DNA of 64,000 nt from Pelomonas sp. BJYL3 (lineage in GTDB: Bacteria; Pseudomonadota; Gammaproteobacteria; Burkholderiales; Burkholderiaceae_C): the NCBI RefSeq assembly GCF_027257975.1, contig NZ_JANZKX010000007.1, positions 62,001 through 126,000 on the forward strand, given 5' to 3'. The notes under the pieces were generated by a model. It saw only the letters and a program-made list of their open reading frames with translations. It did not search any database and was not told the DNA's origin. Within the stretch, counting starts at the first letter, position 1, and every line of letters starts with the position of its first letter. Below are positions 37,083 through 45,346 of this stretch, piece by piece. A program made the translations under genes and the position numbers.

Positions 37083-37928
37083 ATGCAAGAACTCAAGACC
37101 ATCCTGACGGCGGCCGCACTGGCCGTCCTGGCCGGATGCCAGACCTTGCCCGCCCAGGATCCGGCCCTGGACGCCGCCGAGCGCGAGTACCGCGAGGCTG
37201 CCGCCGATCCCCTGGTGCAGCGCCATGGCGCGGCCGAGCTGGAGCAGGTCCGCAGCCTGCTCACGCGTGCCCAGCGCTACTACAAGGACGAGCGCAATCT
37301 GGAGCAGACCCGCCACCTGGCCTACCTGGCCAGCGCGCAGCTCTCCACCCTGCGCGTGCGCTCGTCCGCCCGTGACGCGGACTTGCAGGTGCAGCAGTCC
37401 GGCGCCGAGCGCGAGCGCCTGCGACTGCAGGGCCGCGATGCCGAGCTGGAGCGCGCCCGCAGCGGCGAGGAGGCCGCGCGCCGCGCCGCCGCCCAGGCCC
37501 AGGACCGCGCCGCGGGTCTGCAGCGCGACCTTGCCGAGCTGAGTGCCCAGAACACGCAGCGGGGCGTGATGGTCACCCTGCGCGACATGCTCTTCGCCAC
37601 CGGCCGTGCCGAGCTGCAGCCCGGCGTGCGCCGCTCCATCGAGCGCCTGGCCGAGGTGCTGCGCCAGCACCCCGAGCGCCGGGTGCTGATCGAGGGCTTC
37701 GCCGACAGCACCGGCGGCAGCGCGATGAACCTGCGGCTCTCGCAACGCCGCGCCGAGGCCGTGCGCAGCGCGCTGGTGCGGGCCGGCGTCGCTCCCCAGC
37801 GTCTGGAGGTGCGCGCCTTCGGCGAGGAGTACCCGGTGGCCGACAACGCCACCGCCGAGGGCCGGCAGCAGAACCGCCGCGTCGAGCTGCTCTTCTCCGA
37901 CGAGCAGGGCCGGCTGAACTACCGCTGA
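37083..37928 (+). CDS. OmpA-family lipoprotein (peptidoglycan-binding)
   Basis: 281 aa. Lipobox VLAGC with cysteine 19, then a coiled-coil region (about residues 25-160, rich in E, R, A and Q) and a C-terminal OmpA domain (about 165-275): LFATGRAELQPGVRRSIERL, VLIEGFADSTGG, and NRRVELLF, including the conserved Asp and Arg that hold diaminopimelate. It should tether the outer membrane to peptidoglycan. Partner of the DUF4398 lipoprotein 40 bases upstream. Confidence 0.9.
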   Translation: MQELKTILTAAALAVLAGCQTLPAQDPALDAAEREYREAAADPLVQRHGAAELEQVRSLLTRAQRYYKDERNLEQTRHLAYLASAQLSTLRVRSSARDADLQVQQSGAERERLRLQGRDAELERARSGEEAARRAAAQAQDRAAGLQRDLAELSAQNTQRGVMVTLRDMLFATGRAELQPGVRRSIERLAEVLRQHPERRVLIEGFADSTGGSAMNLRLSQRRAEAVRSALVRAGVAPQRLEVRAFGEEYPVADNATAEGRQQNRRVELLFSDEQGRLNYR

Positions 37929-37959
37929 AGCCACCGCCACGGCCGCCTGGCAAGACAGA

Positions 37960-37979
37960 AGAGGCCCCGCGGGGCCTCT
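37960..37979. terminator. Bidirectional terminator between OmpA-type and barrel genes
   Basis: AGAGGCCCC-GC-GGGGCCTCT lies between convergent genes; CTTCG-T follows on the plus side. Confidence 0.75.
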
Positions 37980-38025
37980 CTTCGTTGGGCCTTGATCAGC
38001 GCCCTCGGGCGCTGCCCGGGCGGGG

Positions 38026-38880
38026 TCAGAATCGGTACTTCAGCGCCAGGGCCGTGCTCTGCACATAGGTCTTGGCGCCGCCGGGCAGCTTGAAGCGGTC
38101 GCGGCTGCGCTCGATGGAGACGGTGAAGTTGCGGTTGAAGTTGAAGCCCAGCCCGATGGTGGCCGTGGGCCCCCAGCCGTTCTCGGTGCCGGTGGTGACG
38201 CCGGACAGGGCATCGGCCGTGATCTTGGTGTGGCCGTAGAGGGCGCCCGCCTTGGCATAGAAGCTCACGTTCTCCATGTCCACCATGCCCACCAGGCTGA
38301 GGTTGGCACCATAGGCCCGGGCCTCGCCGCCGGCGCGGTCGGCCTTGCCGAAATGGCGCAGGCCCAGCTCCAGACCGAGGAAGTCGTTGAACATGCCGCC
38401 GGTGTAGATCGCGAAGGAACGGTCGCGGCTGTCACAGCTGAGCGGGGCCAGGCCGCAGGGCGTGTCGTAGTCCGAGTTGCCCAGGCTGATGCCCACGTAG
38501 CCGCGGCGGGTGTAGGGAATCCAGGAGTAGTCGCTGCCGGCATAGCTGCTGGCGTAGCTGCCGCCCGTGCCGTGCTGGTCCTGGGCGGCCAGGCTGGGCT
38601 CCATCGCGCTGCCGCGCAGATTGCCCGCGGCGGGGGCTTCGCCGGCGCCGATCAGCGGCCTGTCCGGGCGCGGGTCCTGGGCGCTGCCCATGCCGCCGTT
38701 GCCCATGCTGTTGCCCATGGTGTTGCCGCTGTTGCTGCCGTTGTTGCTGCCAGTGCCGGTGCCGGTCTGTGCCTGGGCCGTGGCTGCGATCAGGCAGCTG
38801 CCCAGGGCCAGGCACAGGCCGGTGCGCCAGGAAAGGGCGCGTGCGGGTGCCGCGCAGGGGTGGCCGTGTCGTACATGCAT
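38026..38880 (-). CDS. Outer-membrane beta-barrel protein with disordered N-terminal region
   Basis: 284 aa. Signal peptide about residues 1-38 (ends ATAQAQ), then a Gly/Asn/Ser/Met low-complexity stretch (to about 70), then an 8-stranded-type barrel with alternating hydrophobic residues (GYVGISLGNSDYDT; LGLELGLRHFGKAD; VSFYAKAGALYGH) ending in KYRF with a terminal Phe, the outer-membrane insertion signal. Similar to OmpA-like/OmpW-type barrels; ligand unknown. AGGA precedes the ATG. A well-conserved sigma-54 element lies upstream. Confidence 0.85.
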   Translation of the reverse strand: MHVRHGHPCAAPARALSWRTGLCLALGSCLIAATAQAQTGTGTGSNNGSNSGNTMGNSMGNGGMGSAQDPRPDRPLIGAGEAPAAGNLRGSAMEPSLAAQDQHGTGGSYASSYAGSDYSWIPYTRRGYVGISLGNSDYDTPCGLAPLSCDSRDRSFAIYTGGMFNDFLGLELGLRHFGKADRAGGEARAYGANLSLVGMVDMENVSFYAKAGALYGHTKITADALSGVTTGTENGWGPTATIGLGFNFNRNFTVSIERSRDRFKLPGGAKTYVQSTALALKYRF

Positions 38881-39017
38881 CTTGAGGTCCTCTGTGCTGA
38901 TGGTGAGTGGAAGACGAGCGCCCTGAGGCTGCGAGGCGCGCCGCGAGGGCGCGCCGCAACGGGAGCGCACACGTCTGGCAAGCCGAGGCCTGCCCGCGTG
39001 CCGCCTGATGGGCAGAC

Positions 39018-39033
39018 GGCAAGCGCCATGCCA
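39018..39033 (-). promoter_or_regulatory. Sigma-54 type promoter of the beta-barrel gene
   Basis: On the minus strand TGGCATGGCGCTTGCC: exact GGCA-N6-TTGC. Predicted leader about 128 bases. Confidence 0.7.
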
Positions 39034-39152
39034 TGGCCGGCCGCGCGTCTGTGGTGCCTCTGCCGCAGGGGCGACGGCAAGTTTTGCGGCAGCACGCAGG
39101 CCGCGCGGGCAGCCTCTGCGCACGGCAGGCACGCGGGGCGGGGAGGCGCTGC

Positions 39153-39168
39153 AGGCATTCCGATTGCC
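39153..39168 (+). promoter_or_regulatory. Sigma-54 type promoter of the large glycosyltransferase operon
   Basis: AGGCATTCCGATTGCC: exact GGCA-N6-TTGC. Predicted start of transcription about 39179, 20 bases before the ATG at 39200, with GGAGA in between. Confidence 0.7.
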
Positions 39169-39199
39169 TTGCCCCGCCATCCCAGCTCACGGAGACGCC

Positions 39200-40570
39200 A
39201 TGTCTGCCCCGTCCCTACGCATCGCCCTGATCAGCGAACACGCCTCACCCCTGGCCCTGGCAGGCAGCGTGGACTCGGGCGGGCAGAACGTCTACGTCGC
39301 CAAGGTGGCGACCGCGCTGGCGCGCCGCGGCCATCAGGTGCTGGTACTGACACGCCGGGACAGCCCCGACCTGCCGGCCCGGCAGACGCTGGGCCCGGGC
39401 GTGCAGGTCTGCCATCTGGACGCCGGCCCGCCCCGCTTCGTGCCCAAGGAACAGCTGCTGCCCTGGATGCCTGCCTTCGAGACCCAGGCCCGCGAGCTGC
39501 TGAGCGCGCGCGCGCCCTGCGACGTGGTGCATGCCAACTTCTTCATGTCGGGCCTGGTGGGCCTGCAGCTGCAGCGCCGCCTGGACCTGCCGCTGGTCGT
39601 CACCTTCCATGCGCTGGGCGCGGTGCGCCGCCTGCACCAGGCGGCCAGCGATGGCTTCCCGCCCGAGCGCCTGGCCATCGAGCGGCGCGTCGGCCATGCG
39701 GCGGACCGCGTCATCGCAGAATGTCCGCAGGACCGCCTGGACCTGCTGCAGCACTATGAGCTGCCTGCGCGCCGGATCGCCGAGGTGCCTTGCGGCGTGG
39801 ACCTCCATGAGTTCCGGCCCGGCGACGCTCTCGCCGCGCGCACGCAGCTGGGCCTGGACCCGCAGGCGTTCATCGTGCTGCAGCTGGGCCGCATGGTGCC
39901 GCGAAAGGGCGTGGACAACGTCATCCAGGCCCTGGCCCGGCTGCCCGCGGGCGGCGGGCGGCGGCAGGCCCGGCTGCTGGTGGTGGGGGGCGAGTCCGAA
40001 GTGCCGGACGAGCGCCTGACGCCCGAGATCGGCCGCCTGCGCGAGCTGGCGCGGCAGCTGGGGGTGGAGGCGCGCGTGCAGTTCGTCGGCCGGCGTGGCC
40101 GTGCCGAGCTGGCGCGCTACTACCAGGCGGCCGATGTCTTCGTGAGCACGCCCTGGTATGAGCCCTTCGGCATCACGCCGCTGGAGAGCATGGCCTGCGC
40201 CCGGCCGGTGGTGGGCAGCGCCGTCGGGGGCATCCAGCACACGGTGGTCGACGGGGTCACGGGCTACCTGGTCCCGCCCAAGGATCCCGTCACCCTGGCC
40301 GAGCACCTGGACTGGCTGCGCACCCATCCGCAGCAGGCCGCCGCCATGGGGCGGGCCGGGTTGCTGCGCGTGCGGCGGATGTTCACCTGGGACCAGGTGG
40401 CGGCCCGGCTGGAGGCGGTCTACCGGCGGGTGCTGGTCGAGCGGCGCCAGCCCGAGGCCGGCGCGGCCCGCGGCCTGGGCTTGCTGAGGCCCCAGAGGGG
40501 GCCGCTGGGCGTGTTCGCGCCCCCGGTGCCTGATCAGCGTCCGGCAGCGGCCTGGGGGTACAAGGCGTGA
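39200..40570 (+). CDS. Glycosyltransferase family 4 (sucrose-phosphate-synthase-like group)
   Basis: 456 aa. N-domain with GSVDSGGQNVYVAKVATALA, the glycine-rich loop typical of this GT4 branch; C-domain with LQLGRMVPRKGVDNVIQAL and the donor site STPWYEPFGITPLESMACARPVVGS. The last 45 residues are not conserved. First gene of a tightly packed operon (39200-46383) in which most stops and starts overlap; its stop TGA overlaps the GTG start of the HAD-like gene. Confidence 0.9.
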   Translation: MSAPSLRIALISEHASPLALAGSVDSGGQNVYVAKVATALARRGHQVLVLTRRDSPDLPARQTLGPGVQVCHLDAGPPRFVPKEQLLPWMPAFETQARELLSARAPCDVVHANFFMSGLVGLQLQRRLDLPLVVTFHALGAVRRLHQAASDGFPPERLAIERRVGHAADRVIAECPQDRLDLLQHYELPARRIAEVPCGVDLHEFRPGDALAARTQLGLDPQAFIVLQLGRMVPRKGVDNVIQALARLPAGGGRRQARLLVVGGESEVPDERLTPEIGRLRELARQLGVEARVQFVGRRGRAELARYYQAADVFVSTPWYEPFGITPLESMACARPVVGSAVGGIQHTVVDGVTGYLVPPKDPVTLAEHLDWLRTHPQQAAAMGRAGLLRVRRMFTWDQVAARLEAVYRRVLVERRQPEAGAARGLGLLRPQRGPLGVFAPPVPDQRPAAAWGYKA

Positions 40571-41169
40571 GCGGCGTGGTGGAAGTCTTCGATCAGCGCA
40601 TCGACCAGTTCGGCAAGCGTTCGCGCCGCCGGCGGCCGGCGCCGGGCCCGGCGGTCGTCTTCCTGGCCGAGGAGGCCTTGGTGACCCCGCACCCGCCCCT
40701 GGACGCCGAAGCCGAGACCCAGCCGTGGCGGGCCGGCGCCCTCGCGGCCCTGCATGCCTTCCAGGCGCACGGCTATCGGCTGCTGATCCAGGCCCTGCCG
40801 GGCGAGCGCCCTGCCCGCATCCAGCAGGGCCTGCTGCAGCGGCTTGGGCACGAGGCCGATGTTGAGGTCGAGGGCATGCTGCCGCATGTGGAGGTCGAGG
40901 ACCTGCCGGCCCTGTTGCGCCAGGCCGCGGCCTCGCAAGGCCTGGACCTGCGCCGGGCCTGGTTCCTCAGCTGGGACGAGGCCCTGGGCGCGGTGGCCCG
41001 GCGCTCGGGCTGCCGCAGCGTGCGGCTGCTGGAGCCGGGCCGCCATGCGCGCCGGCGCTGGCCCCTGCTGCGGGGCCATGTGCCCATGCGGCTGATGGAG
41101 GCGGTGGTCTACGTCCTGCGCTGCGACGGTCACCTCGCTGCCGGGCAGTCCCTGCCGGACCCGGCATGA
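40567..41169 (+). CDS. HAD-like protein lacking catalytic residues (GmhB-related pseudoenzyme)
   Basis: 200 aa, GTG start overlapping the preceding stop. By eye it aligns with the GmhB protein encoded at 58478-59125: AVVFLAEEALV takes the place of ALFLDKDGTLV, HGYRLLIQA of AGFALVMITNQ, and LDLRRAWFLSWDEALGAVARR, then SGCRSVRLLEPG, replaces the motif with the metal-binding GDTLDD and AGCRSLLF. Both catalytic aspartates of DxD, the motif III aspartates and the zinc cysteines are missing, so phosphatase activity is not expected. Coupling on both sides suggests a structural or regulatory role in the glycan operon. Confidence 0.65.
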   Translation: MSGVVEVFDQRIDQFGKRSRRRRPAPGPAVVFLAEEALVTPHPPLDAEAETQPWRAGALAALHAFQAHGYRLLIQALPGERPARIQQGLLQRLGHEADVEVEGMLPHVEVEDLPALLRQAAASQGLDLRRAWFLSWDEALGAVARRSGCRSVRLLEPGRHARRRWPLLRGHVPMRLMEAVVYVLRCDGHLAAGQSLPDPA

Positions 41170-42296
41170 GCGCCGTCGCGAGTTCCCCGTCCACGCCGGC
41201 CTGGGACCAGGCGCGCCGCGTGCTGCTGCTGCGCCTGGATGGCCTGGGCGACGTGCTGATGAGCACGCCTGCCATGGCCGCTGTGCGGGAGAGCCTGCCG
41301 CAGGCCCGGCTGACCCTGCTGGCCTCGCCGGCCGGTGCAAGCCTGGCGCCGCACCTGCCCTGGCTGGATCAGGTGCTGAGCTACGAGGCGCCCTGGGTGA
41401 AGCCCGGCACCGCGGCGCCCGACCGCCCGGTGGGCGAGGCGGACGAAGCCCTGCTGCAGCGGCTCCGCCAGGAGCGCTTCGATGCCGCCATCATCTTCAG
41501 CACCTGCACGCAGAGCGCGCTGCCGGCGGCCCTCCTGTGCCGCCTGGCCGGCATCCCGCTGCGCCTGGCCCATGCCCGGGAGAACAGCTACGGCCTGCTG
41601 AGCCACCGGCTGGCGGAGCCCGACGCGCTGAGGCCGACCATGCGGCATGAGGTGCAGCGCCAGCTGGATCTGGTGGCCAGCGTGGGTCTGCACACGGCGG
41701 ACCCGGGCCTGCGCTTCACCCTGCGCCCGGCCGACGTCCGGCGCGTGGCCGCGCAACTGGCCGAGGCCGGGCTGGTGCCCGGGCGGCCGTATGTGCTGGT
41801 GCATCCGGGCGCCAGCGCGCCCTCGCGGCGCTATCCCCCCGAAGCCTTTGCCGCGGCAGCGGCGGGCCTGGCCGGTGGTGATGATGGGCCCGGCCAGGGC
41901 GCCCTGGCCCTCGTGGCCTGCGCAGGCCCGGGCGAGGCAGGCCTGCTGCAGCGCCTCTGCGCAGCCCTGCCACACCCGCCGCTGCTGCTGCCGGGGGCGC
42001 AGAGCCTGGGCGAGCTGGCGGCGCTGATCGCGGGCGCCCGGCTGCTGATCGCCAACAACAGCGGGCCGGTGCACCTAGCCGCTGCGCTGGGCACGCCCGT
42101 GGTGACGCTGTATGCCCTGACCAATCCGCAGCACACGCCCTGGCGCGTGAGTGCGCGGGTGCTCAGCCACGAGGTGCCCTGCCGGGACTGCCTGCAGAGC
42201 GTCTGCCCCGAGGGCCACCAGCGCTGCCTCACCGGCGTGCCGCCCGAGGCCGTGGCCGGGGCCGCGCGGGAGCTGCTGGCGGAGGCCTCGCCATGA
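41166..42296 (+). CDS. Glycosyltransferase family 9 (heptosyltransferase-like), first copy
   Basis: 376 aa, GT-B fold. Heptosyltransferase landmarks: VLLLRLDGLGDVLMSTPAMAA at the start, VLVHPGASAPSRRYPPEAFA in the donor domain, and ANNSGPVHLAAALGTPVVTLYA near residue 300. Uses ADP-heptose or a similar donor to extend a surface glycan. A CRDCLQSVCP cysteine cluster near the end is typical of the family. ATGA overlaps at both ends. Confidence 0.9.
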   Translation: MSAVASSPSTPAWDQARRVLLLRLDGLGDVLMSTPAMAAVRESLPQARLTLLASPAGASLAPHLPWLDQVLSYEAPWVKPGTAAPDRPVGEADEALLQRLRQERFDAAIIFSTCTQSALPAALLCRLAGIPLRLAHARENSYGLLSHRLAEPDALRPTMRHEVQRQLDLVASVGLHTADPGLRFTLRPADVRRVAAQLAEAGLVPGRPYVLVHPGASAPSRRYPPEAFAAAAAGLAGGDDGPGQGALALVACAGPGEAGLLQRLCAALPHPPLLLPGAQSLGELAALIAGARLLIANNSGPVHLAAALGTPVVTLYALTNPQHTPWRVSARVLSHEVPCRDCLQSVCPEGHQRCLTGVPPEAVAGAARELLAEASP

Positions 42297-43300
42297 GGGG
42301 CGTGCCGGCGCCGCGCCAGCTGCCGCTGCTGGTGTCCGTGGTCCTGCCGACCTACCGCCGGCCGGTCCTGCTGGACCGCTGCCTGCAGGCGCTGATGCGC
42401 CAGAGCCTGGCCACCCACTGCTACGAGATCGTGGTGGTGGACGATGGGCATGAGGAGGCCACCCGGCAGCTCGTCGAGCGCCTGGCGGCCCTGCCGGATG
42501 CACCGGCCCTGCGCTACCTGCGGCCCGAGCGGGGGCGTGGGCCGGCCGTGGCGCGCAACTGTGGCTGGCGCGCCGCGTGGGCGCCCCTGGTGGCCTTTAC
42601 CGACGACGACACCGTGGCCGATCCCCGCTGGCTTCAGCAGGGCCTGCTGGGCATGCGCAGCCAGTGGCTGGCCCTGGCCGGCCAGGTGCGGGTGCCGGCC
42701 CTCTACGAGCCCGGCCGCCGCCCCACCGACCATGAGCTGATGACCCAGGGCCTGGAGCACGCCGAGTTCGTCACCGCCAATGCCTTTGTGTGGCGGGCGG
42801 CGCTGGTCCTGGTGGGCGGCTTCGACGAGCGCTTCCGGCGCCCCTGGCGCGAGGACTCCGACCTGCAGTTCCGGCTCGAGGCCCTGGGCCCGGTGGGCCG
42901 TTGTGACGCCGCCCTGGTCTGGCACCCGGTGCGGCCCGAGCGCTGGGGCGTGGCCCTGCGCCAGCAGCGCAATGTCTTCTTCGATGCGCTGCTGTACCGC
43001 AAGCATCCGCAGCTGTACCGCGTGCGGGTGCGCCGGCGGCCGCCCTGGGACTACTACCTGATCGTGCTGCTGAGCCTGCTTTCCCTGGCCCTGGCCGTGA
43101 GCGGCCAGCCGACCGCCGCGCTGCTGGGGGGCGGGGCCGCAGCGGGCCTGGTGCTGGCCCTGGCCTGGCGGCGGCTGCGGCCCACGGCGCGCAATCCGGC
43201 GCATGTCTGCGAGGTGCTGCTGACCTCGGCGCTGATCCCCTTTCTGTCGGTCTACTGGCGCCTGCGCGGCGCTCTGCATTTCCGGGTCCTCTTCCTATGA
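42293..43300 (+). CDS. Glycosyltransferase family 2 with C-terminal membrane segments
   Basis: 335 aa, GT-A fold. SVVLPTYRRPVLLDRCLQAL, EIVVVDDGHEE, and the metal-binding DDDT in FTDDDTVADPR; acceptor-site ED in RPWREDSDLQFRLEALG. Two to three hydrophobic helices at about residues 255-320 anchor it in the membrane. Inverting transferase of unknown specificity. Overlaps both neighbours by ATGA. Confidence 0.9.
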   Translation: MRGVPAPRQLPLLVSVVLPTYRRPVLLDRCLQALMRQSLATHCYEIVVVDDGHEEATRQLVERLAALPDAPALRYLRPERGRGPAVARNCGWRAAWAPLVAFTDDDTVADPRWLQQGLLGMRSQWLALAGQVRVPALYEPGRRPTDHELMTQGLEHAEFVTANAFVWRAALVLVGGFDERFRRPWREDSDLQFRLEALGPVGRCDAALVWHPVRPERWGVALRQQRNVFFDALLYRKHPQLYRVRVRRRPPWDYYLIVLLSLLSLALAVSGQPTAALLGGGAAAGLVLALAWRRLRPTARNPAHVCEVLLTSALIPFLSVYWRLRGALHFRVLFL

Positions 43301-44472
43301 ACCATTCCCTGCTGCTGCCAGGGCCGGTGCAGCGCATCGTGGTGTTGCGGGCCCTGGGCCTGGGCGACCTCATCTGTGCCGGCCCGGCCCTGCGCTCGCT
43401 GCGCGCCACCTTTCCCGAGGCCGGCATCTCCCTGCTGGGCCAGCCCTGGGCGCAGGAGTTCGTGGCCCGCTTCGATGCCCTGGACCACTGGATCGGCTTC
43501 CCCGGCTGGCCGGGCCTGCGCGAGCAGGTGCTGCATGCCGAGCGGGTCCCCGCCTTCCTGGCCGACATGCAGCGCCAGCGCTTCGACCTGGCCCTGCAGC
43601 TGCACGGCAGCGGCGAGTCCAGCAACGGCCTGCTCGGCCTGCTGGGCGCACGCCTGTGCGCGGGCTTCCAGCGCCCCGGGGCCTGGGTGCCGCCGGGTCA
43701 GGAGGAACGCTTCTGCGCCTGGCCCGAGCAGGGCCATGAGAGCCAGCGCCTGCTGGCGCTGTGCCGGCACCTGGGGCTGCAGGCCGTGGACGAGTCCCTG
43801 GAGTTCCCGCTGCGGCCCACGGACCGCCAGACCCTGCTGCAGCTGTGTCCGGCGCTGGAGGAGGGCGCACCCTATGTCTGCCTGCATGCGGGCGCCCAGC
43901 TGGCCTCGCGCCGCTGGCCGGCCCAGCGCTTCGCTGCGGTGGCGGATGCGTTGCACGACGCCGGCTACCGCATCGTGCTCAGCGGCGGCCCGGCCGAGCA
44001 GGCGCTGGGCCAGCAACTGGCCGCCCTGATGAGCGTGCCCTGCATCAATCTGGTCGGTCTCACCAATCTCTGGACCCTGGGTGCGCTGATCGCCTCGGCC
44101 CGCTGCCTGATCGCCAACGACACCGGCGTGTCCCACATCGCGGCGGCGCTGCGCGTGCCCAGCCTCATCGTCTCCAGCGGGGGCGATGTGCAGCGCTGGG
44201 CGCCGCCGGACCGCCAGCTGAACCGCGTGCTCAGCAAGCCCGCGCCCTGCCGGCCCTGCGCCCACCAGGACTGCCCGACCGGCCATGGCTGCGCCCATGC
44301 GCTGACCGTCTACGAGGTGCTGGCGGCGCTGCAGCACCTGCTCGAGCTGCCGCCGCTCAGCGGCGGCTCCGGCCCCCTTGCGGAAGGAACCGAACATGAC
44401 GCGTCGTCTGCGCATCCTCACCTGGCACGTCCATGGCAACTACCTCTACAACCTGTCCCAGGTCCCGCATGA
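43297..44472 (+). CDS. Glycosyltransferase family 9 (heptosyltransferase-like), second copy
   Basis: 391 aa. IVVLRALGLGDLICAGPALRS at the start, LQLHGSGESSNGL, VCLHAGAQLASRRWPAQRFAA and IANDTGVSHIAAALRVPSL in the donor domain; terminal cysteine cluster CRPCAHQDCPTGHGC. Paralogue of the gene at 41166 and likely adds a second heptose-type residue. The frame runs 77 bases into the next gene, so the last 25 residues are probably not conserved. Confidence 0.9.
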   Translation: MNHSLLLPGPVQRIVVLRALGLGDLICAGPALRSLRATFPEAGISLLGQPWAQEFVARFDALDHWIGFPGWPGLREQVLHAERVPAFLADMQRQRFDLALQLHGSGESSNGLLGLLGARLCAGFQRPGAWVPPGQEERFCAWPEQGHESQRLLALCRHLGLQAVDESLEFPLRPTDRQTLLQLCPALEEGAPYVCLHAGAQLASRRWPAQRFAAVADALHDAGYRIVLSGGPAEQALGQQLAALMSVPCINLVGLTNLWTLGALIASARCLIANDTGVSHIAAALRVPSLIVSSGGDVQRWAPPDRQLNRVLSKPAPCRPCAHQDCPTGHGCAHALTVYEVLAALQHLLELPPLSGGSGPLAEGTEHDASSAHPHLARPWQLPLQPVPGPA

Positions 44473-45346
44473 CTTCTACCTGCTGAAGGACGCCGCCGGC
44501 AGCCCGCAGCGCAGCGGCCGCTGCGGCCAGCTGCCCTGGAGCGACAACGTGCACGACGCACCGGTGGAGGCCTTGCCCGGCATGCGCTTCGATGCCGTGC
44601 TGTACCAGTCCCGCCAGGCCTGGGACGAGGACCGCCCGCGCTGGCTCAGCCCCGCCCAGCAGTCCCTGCCGCGCCTGGTGCTGGAGCACGACCCGCCCCA
44701 GCAGCATCCCACCAACACCGTGCACTGGGCGGACGACCCGGGCACCGTGCTGGTCCACGTGACGCCCTTCAATGCGCTGATGTGGGACCCGGGCCGCTGC
44801 CCGGTGCGCGTGATCGAGCACGGCGTGCGGCCCCTGGACGAGCAGGCCTGGCAGGGCGGCTGGTCGCGTGGCCTGGTGGTCGTCAACCACCTGGCGCGGC
44901 GCGGCCGCCGCCTGGGCTCGGACCTCTACCTGCAGCTGCAGCAGCGCCTGCCGCTGAGCCTGGCCGGCATGGGCAGCGAGACCCTTCCCGGGGGCCTGGG
45001 CGAGGTCGGCCAGCTGCAGCTGCCACGGCTGATGGCCGCCCATCGCTTCTTCTTCCATCCCGTGCGCTACACCAGCCTGGGCCTGGCCCTGATCGAGGCC
45101 CTGATGATGGGCATGCCGGTGGTGGGGCTGGCGACGACGGAGCTGTCCACCGTCATCCGTAGCGGCGACAACGGCTTCATCGACACCCGCCCCGAGCGCC
45201 TGGCCGAGGCCATGCAGGCCCTGCTGGAGGACCCCGCCCTGGCCGCGCGCTGGGGCCGCGCCGGCCAGCGGATGGCGCGTGAGCGCTTCGGCATCGGACG
45301 CTTCGTGGCGGACTGGCAGCAGCTGTTCCGAGAGGTCTGCGCATGA
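44396..45346 (+). CDS. Glycosyltransferase (GT4-like, single-domain-like form)
   Basis: 316 aa. Starts LRILTWHVHGNYLYNLSQ, with GT-B C-domain features FFFHPVRYTSLGLALIEALMMGMPVVGLA (donor site E in LIEAL) and RFGIGRFVADWQQLF at the end, as in GT4. It is preceded by GGAAGGA 6 bases before the ATG, inside the end of the upstream gene. Specificity unknown; the next gene makes UDP-xylose, so a xylosyltransferase role is conceivable. Confidence 0.85.
   Translation: MTRRLRILTWHVHGNYLYNLSQVPHDFYLLKDAAGSPQRSGRCGQLPWSDNVHDAPVEALPGMRFDAVLYQSRQAWDEDRPRWLSPAQQSLPRLVLEHDPPQQHPTNTVHWADDPGTVLVHVTPFNALMWDPGRCPVRVIEHGVRPLDEQAWQGGWSRGLVVVNHLARRGRRLGSDLYLQLQQRLPLSLAGMGSETLPGGLGEVGQLQLPRLMAAHRFFFHPVRYTSLGLALIEALMMGMPVVGLATTELSTVIRSGDNGFIDTRPERLAEAMQALLEDPALAARWGRAGQRMARERFGIGRFVADWQQLFREVCA

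Larger units (their letters stand above)
38881..39199. promoter_or_regulatory. 319-base divergent region with two sigma-54 elements and a central inverted repeat
   Basis: No gene. Divergent sigma-54 type promoters lie at 39018-39033 (minus) and 39153-39168 (plus). Between them is CTGCCGCA-N17-TGCGGCAG (39060-39067 / 39085-39092), a candidate site for the activator. Also a direct repeat GGCGCGCCGC near 38936-38963. Confidence 0.65.
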
